The translations under genes were made by a program, and so were the position numbers. A stretch of DNA of 33,548 nt, taken from an uncultured Hyphomicrobiales bacterium. GTDB taxonomy: Bacteria; Pseudomonadota; Alphaproteobacteria; Rhizobiales; Devosiaceae. Location: contig CAIMLX010000271.1 in NCBI GenBank assembly GCA_903842455.1, forward strand, positions 1 through 33,548. Direction: 5' to 3'. The first letter of the stretch is position 1; each line of letters starts with the position of its first letter. Shown here piece after piece: positions 23,472 through 31,757 of this stretch. The notes under the pieces were generated by a model. That model searched no databases, was not told the DNA's origin, and saw only the letters and a program-made list of their open reading frames with translations.

Positions 23472-24947
23472 ATGGGCGTGCTGCGCGGCGGTTTGTCGGC
23501 AATTTTGGTGAGCTCGTGCCTCGTCCTCGGCGGGCTTGGCTCTGCGTCCGTGCAGGCCAAGGGCCCCGAATCGGTCGCGTCGCTGGCGGCGGTGCTCTCT
23601 CCTGCCGTGGTGAACATCGGTACGTCCCGCCGCGTAGGCGGCGGAGTCGGCGTGCCGTTCCCCGAAGTTCCCGAGGGGTCTCCGCTCGAGGACTTCTTCG
23701 ACGAGAGCAACCCGAACAATGGCCTCGGCGATGAGCAGATGCAGCAGGCACGCAGCCTCGGCTCCGGCTTCATCATCGGCGCCGATGGCACCATAGTTAC
23801 CAACAACCACGTCATCGAGGGCGCCGACGAGATCGAGGTCTATCTCACTGACGGCACCCGCTTGCCCGCCACCATCATCGGAACCGACGACAAGACCGAC
23901 CTTGCGGTGTTGAAGGTCGAGGCCGGGCGCGACCTGCCCTTCGTCGAGTTCGGCGACAGCGACAGCGCAGTGGTCGGCGACTGGGTCATGGCGATCGGCA
24001 ACCCGTTCGGCCTCGGCGGTTCGGTGACACTCGGCATCGTCTCCGCTCGCAACCGCGACATCCAGTCGGGGCCTTACGACCAGTTCATCCAGACCGATGC
24101 GTCCATCAACCAGGGCAATTCGGGCGGGCCGCTGTTCGACATGAACGGCAAGGTCGTCGGCATCAACACCGCGATCATCGCACGGGGTGGCAGTTCGCTC
24201 GGGATCGGCTTTGCCGTGCCGGTGAACCTCGCCAAACCCGTGCTCGACCAGTTGACCGAGTTCGGTGAAACCCGCCGCGGCTGGCTCGGCGTCGGCATTC
24301 AGGAGGTGAGCGAGGACATTCGCGATAGCCTCGGACTGTCCACCACTGCCGGTGCGCTGGTGATCGACGTTACCAAGGGCGGCCCGTCCGAGAACGTCAT
24401 CGTCTCGGGTGACATCATCCTCGAGTTCGACAGCCAGCCGATCGCCAGGATGCGGGACCTGCCGCGCGTTGTCGCCGGGACGGCCGTCGGCAAGGCGGTA
24501 CCGGTCAAGGTGCTGCGCGACGGCAAGGAGGTCGAACTCGACATCACGCTCGGCCGCCTGGAAGTCGGAGAGAAGCTGGTCGCCAATCGCGGCCAGATGC
24601 CGGTCGAGGACGCTCCGCGGGAAGAGCCCGATCCGGCGCCATTGGCTCTCGGCGATCTGGTGGGCTTCGATGTCGCGGCACTCGACGAGGGCAGGCGGGC
24701 CGAATTCGGTATCTCGCCGGAGGCCGATGGCGTCCTCGTCACCGACGTGAAGAGGGGCAGCGATGCCGACCTCAAGGGCTTCATCCCCGGGCTGATCGTC
24801 ACCGAAGTCAACCAGCGCCGCATCGCCACCGTCGACGAACTCACCCAGCTGATCGACGAGGCCAAGGAGGCAGGGCGTCCGGCCGTGCTGTTCCGGGTTC
24901 AGGATCCCGCTGGTGCCAGCCGGTTCATCGCCATAAGGCTGAGCTGA
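23472..24947 (+). CDS. degP: DegP/HtrA (Do-family) serine protease
   Basis: The 491-residue protein is a periplasmic chaperone-protease. An N-terminal signal segment (about 5-29, ASVQA) is followed by the trypsin-like domain with catalytic H113 (TNNHVI), D143 (KTDLAVLKV) and S217 (GNSGGPLF). Two PDZ domains follow, at about 290-385 and 405-485. Start is ATG 23472 because GGAGGAG sits 7 bp upstream; an open frame to 23388 would run into the DUF2065 gene. It is 38 bp after DUF2065 in the hflKC cluster, as in other alphaproteobacteria. An acidic loop after residue 65 (PEGSPLEDFFDE) is typical. Subtype DegP/Q/S not fixed; the two PDZ domains argue against DegS. Confidence 0.93.
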   Translation: MGVLRGGLSAILVSSCLVLGGLGSASVQAKGPESVASLAAVLSPAVVNIGTSRRVGGGVGVPFPEVPEGSPLEDFFDESNPNNGLGDEQMQQARSLGSGFIIGADGTIVTNNHVIEGADEIEVYLTDGTRLPATIIGTDDKTDLAVLKVEAGRDLPFVEFGDSDSAVVGDWVMAIGNPFGLGGSVTLGIVSARNRDIQSGPYDQFIQTDASINQGNSGGPLFDMNGKVVGINTAIIARGGSSLGIGFAVPVNLAKPVLDQLTEFGETRRGWLGVGIQEVSEDIRDSLGLSTTAGALVIDVTKGGPSENVIVSGDIILEFDSQPIARMRDLPRVVAGTAVGKAVPVKVLRDGKEVELDITLGRLEVGEKLVANRGQMPVEDAPREEPDPAPLALGDLVGFDVAALDEGRRAEFGISPEADGVLVTDVKRGSDADLKGFIPGLIVTEVNQRRIATVDELTQLIDEAKEAGRPAVLFRVQDPAGASRFIAIRLS

Positions 24948-24971
24948 GCAGCCGACACGCCGGTGCCGTTA

Positions 24972-25529
24972 TCAGATCCCGAGTGCGGGATTTGTGATGC
25001 GGTAGAGGACGTGCGGGCGCACCTTGTGGCCGCTTGGCACATCGGGATGCTCGAAATTGCCGCGCGGATCGTGCGTCATGCCGATCTTCTCCATCACCCG
25101 ACGGCTTGGCCAGTTGCCCTCGTAGGTGATGGCGACCACCTCGGGCAGCCCGAGCGGCATCCAGGCGTAGTCCAGAAAGGCGCGAGCGCCTTCTGGGGCA
25201 TAGCCCTGACCCCAGAACTGCTTGCCCAGTTGCCAGCCGATCTCGACCGCTGGGTTGGTCGGGATCGCGGCCCGCAGCTCGTCGCGGAACGGCGCCATCC
25301 CGAGCATGCCCATGAAGGCGCCATCCTGCTTGCGCTCCACGGCGAGGAAGCTGAAGCCAAAGCTGTCGAGCCGCTGCCTGGCGCGCTCGATGCCGGCGTC
25401 GGCATCGGCGTAGGTCCCGACCGCCGGGAAGAACCGCCGGACGTCCGGGTCGCCGATGATCGCCGCATAGGGCTTCTTGTCGGCGTCGCGCCAGGGGCGG
25501 AGGATCAGCCGCTCGGTCTCCAGCCTCAC
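24972..25529 (-). CDS. GNAT acetyltransferase (RimJ/RimL type)
   Basis: This 185-residue protein has the RimJ/RimL-like N-terminus VRLETERLILRPWRDAD, a motif-A region in GKQFWGQGYAPEGARAFLDYAW (W-G-x-G-Y), and the closing NWPSRRVMEKIGM block typical of these enzymes. The start is GTG at 25529, overlapping the TGA of serB by GTGA. A longer open frame to 26132 is only the antisense-frame shadow of serB. The acceptor could be a ribosomal protein or another small-molecule amine; no way to choose. Confidence 0.86.
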   Translation of the reverse strand: MRLETERLILRPWRDADKKPYAAIIGDPDVRRFFPAVGTYADADAGIERARQRLDSFGFSFLAVERKQDGAFMGMLGMAPFRDELRAAIPTNPAVEIGWQLGKQFWGQGYAPEGARAFLDYAWMPLGLPEVVAITYEGNWPSRRVMEKIGMTHDPRGNFEHPDVPSGHKVRPHVLYRITNPALGI

Positions 25530-26404
25530 CGCACGATGTCCTCTTCCTCGAAGCCCTGCAGGTAGAGCAGGGCGGTCAGGTCGGCAAAGTCGATGCGCAC
25601 GTCGGCCTCGGCTGCAACGTGCGGCTTGGCGTGTACAGCCACGCCCAGTCCGGCCGCCCGGATCATGTCGAGATCGTTGGCGCCGTCGCCTACCGCCATC
25701 GTCTGCTCCATCGGGATGGCACGTTCGGCGGCGAGCGCCTGCAGCCGCGTCAGCTTGGTGGTCTTGTCGACGATGGGGAGCGCGACCGTGCCGGTCAGGC
25801 GTTCGTCGGCATCGAACTCCAGCACATTGGCAACGGCCTCGTCGAAGCCGATGCGCCTGGCGAAATAGTCGGCGAAGTAGGTGAAGCCGCCCGACACCAG
25901 CGACGTAAAGGCGCCGAACGCCTTCATCGTGTGGACGAGCGCGCGCCCGCCGGGGGCAAGGGTGATGCGCTCGCGGCGGATCTCCTCGATGACGTGACGC
26001 TCCAGCCCCTTGATCAGGCCGACGCGCGTGCGCAGCGCCTGCTCGAAATCGAGCTCGCCGTTCATCGCCCGCCGGGTGATTTCGGCCACCTGGTCCTTGA
26101 TGCCGACCGCATCGGCCAACTCGTCGATGCACTCCTGCTCGATCATGGTCGAATCCATGTCGGCGACGAGCAGCTTCTTGCGCCGGTCGGCAAGTGGTAT
26201 CAGCGCGGCATCGACCGGCTTGCTGCCGATAACTTGACGGGCGATCAGCACCGGATCGGCCGACTTCGGTTCATGGATTTCGCAGGCGACACGCTGGTGC
26301 AGCCAGTTGATGTAGCCGCCCGTCTCCTGCTGGATCGCCTGGGCCAGCTTGCTGTCGAGCGCCGTATCCGACGGGTTGGCGACGAGAACGAGTACCGACG
26401 ACAT
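25526..26404 (-). CDS. serB: phosphoserine phosphatase
   Basis: The 292-residue HAD-family enzyme makes serine from phosphoserine, the last step of the serine pathway. Residues 1-75 form an ACT-like regulatory domain and residues 76-292 the catalytic core. The nucleophile motif is D82-M-D84-S-T (motif I), with the LVSGGFTYFA serine (motif II) and VGDGANDLDM (motif IV). The IEQECIDELAD cap region follows motif I. It is divergent from miaA with only 22 bp between the two start codons, and is coupled to the GNAT gene. Confidence 0.94.
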   Translation of the reverse strand: MSSVLVLVANPSDTALDSKLAQAIQQETGGYINWLHQRVACEIHEPKSADPVLIARQVIGSKPVDAALIPLADRRKKLLVADMDSTMIEQECIDELADAVGIKDQVAEITRRAMNGELDFEQALRTRVGLIKGLERHVIEEIRRERITLAPGGRALVHTMKAFGAFTSLVSGGFTYFADYFARRIGFDEAVANVLEFDADERLTGTVALPIVDKTTKLTRLQALAAERAIPMEQTMAVGDGANDLDMIRAAGLGVAVHAKPHVAAEADVRIDFADLTALLYLQGFEEEDIVR

Positions 26405-26426
26405 ATCTGGAAGGGCCTGGGACTAG

Positions 26427-27305
26427 ATGGGGAATGCGGGGGAAAGTGCGGTGTTGATAGCGGGTCCGACTGCCAGCGGCAAGTCGGCCCTGGCGCTGCG
26501 CCTGGCCCGCGAGCGCGACGGCATCATCGTCAACACCGATGCGCTGCAGGTCTACGACGTGCTCCGGCAGATCACCGCCCGGCCGGCCGACGCCGACATA
26601 GCTGCCGCGCCGCACCGGCTCTACGGGACCGTGCCGCCGTCGGTTCGGTTCTCGACGGGTGACTGGGCGCGCGCGGCGCAGGCGATCATCGCTGCCAATC
26701 CGGGGCGACCGCTGATCTTTGCCGGTGGGACCGGCCTCTATTTCGAGAGTCTTGTCAGCGGCTTCGTCGAAATCCCTCACGTGCCGCCCGAAGCCGTGGC
26801 TGCGGCCGAGGCCGAAATCGCTGGGCTGGATCGGGAGGGCAGGGCCCGGCTGATCGCCGATCGCGACCCGGTCATCGCGGCACGCCTCAGCGCGCCCGAT
26901 CCGCAGCGGGTCACCCGGGCGCTGTCGGTGCTGATTGCCACGGGCCGCTCGCTGGCCAGCTTCCAGGATGAGGCGCAGGTGGGGCTGCTCGATGGCTATG
27001 CGCTGGAGCGGATCGTCCTCAACCCGGACCGCGAGGTGCTGCGCCAGCGCATTGCCCGGCGGTTCGAGGCGATGTTTGCCGAGGGGGCGGTGGAGGAGGT
27101 GCGGGCGCTGCTGGCGCTCGGCCTCGATCCCAGCCTGCCGGCGATGAAGGCGATCGGCGTGCCGGAGATCGCGGCGATGCTGCGTGGCGACCTCGCCGAG
27201 GCGGTGGCGATCGAGCGGGCCGTCATCGCCACTCGCCAGTATGCAAAACGCCAGCGCACCTGGTTCCGGGGGCGGATGGCCGACTGGGAGTGGGTGACGG
27301 TCTAG
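26427..27305 (+). CDS. miaA: tRNA dimethylallyltransferase
   Basis: The 292-residue enzyme adds a dimethylallyl group to A37 of tRNAs that read UNN codons. The P-loop GPTASGKS is at 13-20, followed by DALQVYDVLRQITARP. That block carries the substrate Asp of family motif D-S-x-Q-x-Y (here D-A-L-Q-V-Y). Also present are FAGGTGLYFESLVSG, and the C-terminal Q-Y-A-K-R-Q-R-T-W-F-R block (RQYAKRQRTWFR). Start ATG 26427 has GGAAGGG 10 bp upstream. It shares a CTAG at its stop with the convergent deacylase gene. Confidence 0.95.
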   Translation: MGNAGESAVLIAGPTASGKSALALRLARERDGIIVNTDALQVYDVLRQITARPADADIAAAPHRLYGTVPPSVRFSTGDWARAAQAIIAANPGRPLIFAGGTGLYFESLVSGFVEIPHVPPEAVAAAEAEIAGLDREGRARLIADRDPVIAARLSAPDPQRVTRALSVLIATGRSLASFQDEAQVGLLDGYALERIVLNPDREVLRQRIARRFEAMFAEGAVEEVRALLALGLDPSLPAMKAIGVPEIAAMLRGDLAEAVAIERAVIATRQYAKRQRTWFRGRMADWEWVTV

Positions 27306-27778
27306 GTGACGTCGATCCGGGTGGCGCCGGTGGTGCGCTCGAGGTCGGCGGCAGTGATTTCGAACACCGAGCGGGGATCGCCGGCGGCAGCCCAGACGGT
27401 GTCGTACTTGAACAGGTCCTGGTCGAGATAGGTCGTCAGCGGGGCAGGGTGGCCGAAGGGCGACACGCCGCCGATGGAAAAGCCCGTCCATTCCTTGACG
27501 AAATCGGCGTCGGAGCGCTCCAGCACCTCGCCGATCTGCCGGCCGGCGCGCTTCTCGTGCACGCGGTTGGCGCCCGAGACCAGCAGCAGGTAGGGCTTGC
27601 CGGACTCCTTGCCCTTGAACAGCAGCGACTTGACGATGCGGCCGACCTCGACGCCAATGGCGTCGGCGGCCATCTGGGCGGTCGTCGCCAGTTGCTCGAG
27701 CACGATTACCTTGGCCGGCAGCCCGTGCGCCTGAAGCGCGGCGGCGACCCGCTGCTCGGCGGCCTTCAGTTCGCTCAC
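27302..27778 (-). CDS. YbaK/EbsC-type aminoacyl-tRNA deacylase
   Basis: The 158-residue protein has the YbaK/INS domain: LEQLATTAQMAADAIGVEVGRIVKSLLFKGKESGKPYLLLVSGANRVHEKR, with the conserved Lys in VKSLLFK and the GVSPFGH block. Family members hydrolyse mischarged Cys- or Ala-tRNA(Pro), or related. Start GTG 27778 overlaps the MATE stop (GTGA). A longer open frame through 28450 is only a shadow of the MATE gene. The specific activity (ProXp-type) is not distinguishable by eye. Confidence 0.87.
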   Translation of the reverse strand: MSELKAAEQRVAAALQAHGLPAKVIVLEQLATTAQMAADAIGVEVGRIVKSLLFKGKESGKPYLLLVSGANRVHEKRAGRQIGEVLERSDADFVKEWTGFSIGGVSPFGHPAPLTTYLDQDLFKYDTVWAAAGDPRSVFEITAADLERTTGATRIDVT

Positions 27779-29190
27779 GTCGATATCCCCTTCAGCAATC
27801 CCAGACGGCCGCGCATGGCGAAGCGGCTCAGCAGCAACACCGCCACGAAGGCCAGCCCGGTGGCAAGTCCCAGCCACACCCCGACGCCGCGCATATCGAG
27901 CACGAAAGCCAGCACGTAGGCGACCGGCAGGCCGACGAACCAGTAGCCGAAAATGGCGAGGAGGCTGGGGATCCGCGCGTCGCTCAGCCCGCGCAGCGAG
28001 TGCGCCGCGACCACCTGGGCGCCATCGGCGATCTGGAACAGGCCGGCAACCATGAGGTAGCTCGCCGCCAGCATCAGCGCTTCGGCGTTGCCCGGATCGC
28101 GGGCGTCGAGGAAGATCGACACCAGCGTGTGCGGCATGGCGACGAACAGCGAGGCGGTCATCGCCATGAAGCCGACGCCGAGGATGACCGACGTCCAGGC
28201 GGCCTTGCGGACGCCGTCGGCGTCGCCGCGTCCATAGGCGAGGCCGACGCGGACCGTGGCGGCCATGCCGAGGCCGAGCGGGACCATGAAGGCCGTCGCC
28301 GAGAGTTGCAGCGCCACGGCATGGGCAGCCGTCTCGTTGGTGCCGAGCAGGCCCATCAGCATGGCGGCGACCGAAAACAGCCCGACCTCGGCGGAAACGG
28401 TGATGCCGATGGGCAGGCCGATCTTGAGGATCTCGAAGAAGCGCGGCCAATCGGGCTTGAGGAAGCGCACGAGGATGTGGAAGCGCTTCAGGCGCTTTGC
28501 CGTCATCACGTAGGCGAGGAGGGCGCCGAACATCATCAGGTTGACGAGCCCGGTGGCGATGGCGGCGCCGCGCAGTTCGAGCCGCGGAAGGCCGAAATGG
28601 CCGAAGATCAGCACGTAGGCGAGGCCGGCGTTCACCACCACGCCGGCCACCGTCACCACGAGGATGATCCTTGTGGCGGCGTAGGCGGAAAGGAAGGCGC
28701 GGAGCACCATGGTGCCGAGCACCGGGTACAGCATCCAGAAGCCGTAGGTCATGTAGCCCTGGGCGATCGCCACGACTTCAGGGTCCTGCCCGAGGGCGAG
28801 ATAGACCGGCTGCATCGACAGCACGATGGGCACGAGGATGGTGGCGACCAGGATCGCCATCCAGAAGCCCTGGCGGACGTAGCGGCGCACCGCCTTGATG
28901 TCGCCGCGGCCACGCGCCTGCGCCACAAGCGGAGCAACGGCGCTGACGATCCCGACCCCGGTCAGCTGGAACGGCATCAGGAAGGCGCCCGCCAGCGTGC
29001 CGGCGGCGAGGTATTTCGGGCCGAGCCAGCCCATCAGCACCACATCGGTGGTGAAGAGCAGGTTCTGGGCGAGCTGCGCGATGATCAGCGGCCAGGCAAG
29101 GGCGAAGCTGGCGCGGAATTCCGCGGGCCAGCTCGAAGGGGTGGCAGGGGCACCGCTGCCGGGCACCGGCATCGCCAGTTGGTCGCTCAT
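27775..29190 (-). CDS. MATE family efflux transporter
   Basis: The 471-residue membrane protein has twelve hydrophobic helices in two halves, with MATE features such as LAQNLLFTTDVVLMGWLGPKYLAAGTLAGAF near the start and the second half beginning ILKIGLPIGITVSAEVGLFSVAAMLMGLLGTNETAAHA. It should pump cationic compounds in exchange for Na+ or H+. I start at ATG 29190 (MSDQLAM) since GGGACG lies upstream; the codon at 29208 is TTG. It is the first gene of a pair with the tRNA deacylase. Confidence 0.9.
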   Translation of the reverse strand: MSDQLAMPVPGSGAPATPSSWPAEFRASFALAWPLIIAQLAQNLLFTTDVVLMGWLGPKYLAAGTLAGAFLMPFQLTGVGIVSAVAPLVAQARGRGDIKAVRRYVRQGFWMAILVATILVPIVLSMQPVYLALGQDPEVVAIAQGYMTYGFWMLYPVLGTMVLRAFLSAYAATRIILVVTVAGVVVNAGLAYVLIFGHFGLPRLELRGAAIATGLVNLMMFGALLAYVMTAKRLKRFHILVRFLKPDWPRFFEILKIGLPIGITVSAEVGLFSVAAMLMGLLGTNETAAHAVALQLSATAFMVPLGLGMAATVRVGLAYGRGDADGVRKAAWTSVILGVGFMAMTASLFVAMPHTLVSIFLDARDPGNAEALMLAASYLMVAGLFQIADGAQVVAAHSLRGLSDARIPSLLAIFGYWFVGLPVAYVLAFVLDMRGVGVWLGLATGLAFVAVLLLSRFAMRGRLGLLKGIST

Positions 29191-29326
29191 GTCGGTCGTC
29201 CCGGTCAAAGGAGCGGAGGCTTAGCCGAACGGAGGTTGCATCACAAGCATGGGAACCGATGCGGCCACCACGCATTTCGAACTGCGGGGCCCGGGCAACC
29301 GGCAATAGTTTCAGGAAGGTTTTCCC

Positions 29327-29614
29327 TTGATCAAATCCATTCTCACGCTGGGCGCAGCCCTGTTGATGGCCACCTCGATGGCGGCCTGCACCACCACGCA
29401 GAAATCGGCGGGCGCCGGCGCGGTGGCGGGCGCTGTCATCGGTGGTGCGACCACCGGCACGTTTACCGGCGCGGCAGTCGGCGCGACCGTCGGCGGCATC
29501 ACCGGCGCGGTCGCCGGTGAACTCATCGGCACCTACGACAAGGACCCCTCGCAGTGCGTCTGGGAGGATCGCGATGGCGAGCGTTTCCTCGCGCCGTGCT
29601 CGCCGAACGGCTGA
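29327..29614 (+). CDS. glycine-zipper lipoprotein
   Basis: This 95-residue protein begins with a lipoprotein signal ending in a lipobox (SMAAC; Cys21), then a glycine-zipper stretch at about 29-66 (repeats GAxxGA and GGxxTG), then a short soluble tail with two cysteines (QCVWEDRDGERFLAPCSP). The start is TTG 29327 with AGGAAGG 7 bp upstream; no ATG is closer. It resembles small outer-membrane glycine-zipper lipoproteins. Function unknown. The intervals around it (29191-29326) hold only the start regions. Confidence 0.8.
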   Translation: MIKSILTLGAALLMATSMAACTTTQKSAGAGAVAGAVIGGATTGTFTGAAVGATVGGITGAVAGELIGTYDKDPSQCVWEDRDGERFLAPCSPNG

Positions 29615-29862
29615 TCTGACGCAGGGGCGGGAGGCGCGCGCCTCCTGCCCTCCCTCGCGCGAATGGCCTTGAATCGGGCTCATTTGTGACACATAAGGGG
29701 AGGACGTTTCGCTTCTGTCCAGCTATCTGACGGGCCCGTTCTTCGGCCCCCTTGGCAACCCTCGATATTGTGAACGTGTAGACTCGGGCCGGCATGTCGC
29801 CGTCCTGGAACGCGTGTGACGCGGGAAGGCCCCGCACACGATAATCTCGAAAGGGCGCTCTC
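29615..29862 (+). promoter_or_regulatory. cold-shock gene leader with hairpin
   Basis: No convincing gene is visible in this 248-bp gap. A hairpin is formed by CGTGT-GAC-GCGGG and CCCGC-ACACG (29813-29840) with an AAGGC loop, just before the SD AAAGGG of the csp gene. Long structured 5' leaders are typical of cold-shock mRNAs; the promoter was not placed, so the leader length is unknown. Confidence 0.35.
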
Positions 29863-30069
29863 GTGATCGAAGGCACCGTTAAATTCTTCAATACCACCAA
29901 AGGCTTCGGCTTCATCCAGCCGGATGATGGCAGCAAGGACGCGTTCGTCCACATCTCCGCTGTCGAGCGTTCGGGCATGACGACGCTGAACGAAGGCCAG
30001 AAGGTGAGCTACGAGCTGCAGACCGGCCGCGATGGCAAGGTCTCGGCCACCGACCTGCGGGCTCTCTGA
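29863..30069 (+). CDS. cold-shock protein (CspA family)
   Basis: The 68-residue protein is a single OB-fold cold-shock domain with RNP1 KGFGFIQP and RNP2 AFVHISAVE. It binds single-stranded nucleic acid as an RNA chaperone. Start GTG 29863 restores the family N-terminus [10 protein letters not shown]. It is monocistronic with a terminator downstream. Whether it is cold-inducible is not known from the sequence. Confidence 0.95.
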   Translation: MIEGTVKFFNTTKGFGFIQPDDGSKDAFVHISAVERSGMTTLNEGQKVSYELQTGRDGKVSATDLRAL

Positions 30070-30116
30070 GCCCGATCCGGTCGCAATCCGACGACCTCGG
30101 ATGACCGAATGACGAG

Positions 30117-30142
30117 AAGGGCTCCGCGAGGGGCCCTTTTTT
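30117..30142 (+). terminator. Rho-independent terminator
   Basis: AAGGGCTCC pairs with GGGGCCCTT (one G-U) across a GCGA tetraloop of GNRA type, then six T's (30137-30142). It lies 47 bp after the cold-shock gene and next to the end of the convergent P450 gene. Confidence 0.9.
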
Positions 30143-30169
30143 CTTGGGTTGTCGCGGTCATCAATCCGC

Positions 30170-31405
30170 CTACCACTCCACCTCCAGCCGCTCCAACCCG
30201 TGGAAATGGTAGATGTTCTTGTACTGCGGCTCGCTGGCCAGCCGCAGCCCCGGCAGCCGCTCGAACAGCGTCTTCATCGCCACCTGCATCTCGATCCGGG
30301 CCAGCGGTGCGCCGATGCAGAAGTGGATGCCGGCGCCGAAGCTGACGTTCTGGCCGTCCGTCCGGAACGGGTCGAACGTATTGGCCTGCACGAACCGCAC
30401 CGGGTCGCGGTTCGCTGCCGCCAGCATCAGGCCGATGGTCTCGCCCTGTTTGAAGCTCAGCCCGTTCTCCAGCGTCACGTCCTGCAGCGCGTAGCGGGTG
30501 AACATGTGGAGCGGCGCGTCGTAGCGCACGCATTCCTCCACCGTCGCCTCGGTCTGTTTCGCGTTCGCGAACAGCGCCCCGGGGTCGAGCCCCGACTCGA
30601 GGATCGCCTTTACGCCGTTGCCGGTGGTGTGCACCGTGGCCTCGTGCCCGGCGTTGAGCAGCAGGATGGTGGTCGAGACCACCTCCTCCTCGGTCAGCTT
30701 CTCGCCCTCCACCTCGGCGGTCAGCATGTGGGTGAGGAGGTCCTCCTTCGGCTGCCGGCGCCGCTCGGCGATCATCGAGCGGACATAGTCCATGAACTCG
30801 ATCGACGCCTCGTTGGCATCGAACTCGGTCTCTTGCGTCACCCCAAACATGTACATGGCGACCATGCGGTTCGACCACTCGACCAACTGCATCGCCATGT
30901 CGGCGGGGAGGCCGATCATTTCGGCAATCACCACCGCCGGCACCGGTGCCGCGAAGGATTTCAGCAGCTCGACCCGGCCATCCGCCTCGAACCGGTCGAT
31001 CAGCGCATTCGCCTGCCGCTCGATGCGGCCACGCAGTTGCTCGACGTTGCGCGACACGAAGGCGCGGTTCACCAGCATGCGCAGCCGGGTGTGATCCGGT
31101 GGCTCCAGCGTCAGCAGCGAGTATTTCTCGCTGAGGTCGAACGCCGCCGTGTGGTCCTTCGGCGGCGCCATGCCGAGCTGTTCGCGGCTCATCAGGTGCA
31201 GGATCTGGCGGCCGAAGCGCTTGTCGCGCAAGAGGGCGTTCACGTCCTTGAAGCTGGCGAAACACCAGTGGTTGTAGTTCTCCCAGAAGAAGGCCGGGGA
31301 GCCGGCATGCACCGCGTCGTAGAAGGCGTAGGGGTCGCGGTAGAACGCCACCTCGCGCGGCTGGGCATTGGCGCGGCGGTCGGCGAGGGTAAAGGGGACG
31401 GTCAA
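30170..31405 (-). CDS. cytochrome P450
   Basis: The 411-residue bacterial-type P450 has an I-helix oxygen-binding block NAGHEAT (251-257), the ExxR pair E291/R294 (EECVR), and the heme-ligand block FGAGIHFCIGAPLAR with Cys363. There is no membrane anchor, so it is soluble and needs external ferredoxin and reductase, none of which is encoded beside it. The start is TTG 31405 with AGG 7 bp upstream; an ATG at 31483 would add 26 residues with low family similarity. Substrate unknown (CYP family number cannot be assigned here). It stands alone between the csp terminator and a divergent small gene. Confidence 0.9.
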   Translation of the reverse strand: MTVPFTLADRRANAQPREVAFYRDPYAFYDAVHAGSPAFFWENYNHWCFASFKDVNALLRDKRFGRQILHLMSREQLGMAPPKDHTAAFDLSEKYSLLTLEPPDHTRLRMLVNRAFVSRNVEQLRGRIERQANALIDRFEADGRVELLKSFAAPVPAVVIAEMIGLPADMAMQLVEWSNRMVAMYMFGVTQETEFDANEASIEFMDYVRSMIAERRRQPKEDLLTHMLTAEVEGEKLTEEEVVSTTILLLNAGHEATVHTTGNGVKAILESGLDPGALFANAKQTEATVEECVRYDAPLHMFTRYALQDVTLENGLSFKQGETIGLMLAAANRDPVRFVQANTFDPFRTDGQNVSFGAGIHFCIGAPLARIEMQVAMKTLFERLPGLRLASEPQYKNIYHFHGLERLEVEW

Positions 31406-31523
31406 GGCAAAACCTGAAGGGTGAGCGTTGCCCGATGCTATACATCCCGGCGCGCGTGCGAAAAGCCCTTGCCTTGCCGCCAAACTCCGCTACGCAGGGC
31501 AAAACGCACTGCCGGAGCCAAAG

Positions 31524-31757
31524 ATGAGCGACGACCTCACCCTCGACCAGGCCATCGAGAACATCTACGCCTCGCTGAAGGCGGACAACGCCGATCTCCT
31601 CGAGCACATCGCGGCGCTCAAGGCCGCCATGGCCCGCGAGGGCGTCAAGGAAGCCGTGTTCGAGCCGGCAAAGCTGGCGCAGAACAACCGCTCCGGCCGC
31701 AAGCTGATGCAGTCCTTCTTCCGCAAGAAGGGCGTCGCCGTCACCTTCTCGGCTTAG
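31524..31757 (+). CDS. small hypothetical protein (77 aa)
   Basis: ATG 31524 has GGAG upstream (GGAGCCAAAG) and opens 77 residues (MSDDLTLDQAIENIY..., ending VAVTFSA). The protein is helical with a heptad-like DNADLLEHIAALKAAMAREG stretch, then a basic RSGRKLMQSFFRKKG segment. It is divergent from the P450 gene and overlaps the next gene by 17 bp at the 3' end. I do not recognise a named family. Confidence 0.6.
   Translation: MSDDLTLDQAIENIYASLKADNADLLEHIAALKAAMAREGVKEAVFEPAKLAQNNRSGRKLMQSFFRKKGVAVTFSA

Noticed and set aside
24972-26132. 386-residue minus-strand open frame
   Set aside because: Only its last 185 codons look like a GNAT protein; the rest is an alternative frame of serB. The GTG at 25529 is the real start.
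27302-28450. 382-residue minus-strand open frame
   Set aside because: The first part is an alternative frame of the MATE gene; the YbaK-like protein begins at GTG 27778.
28000-29520. 506-residue open frame antisense to the MATE gene
   Set aside because: Low-complexity shadow (His/Glu/Gly rich) spanning two unrelated genes; no start signal.
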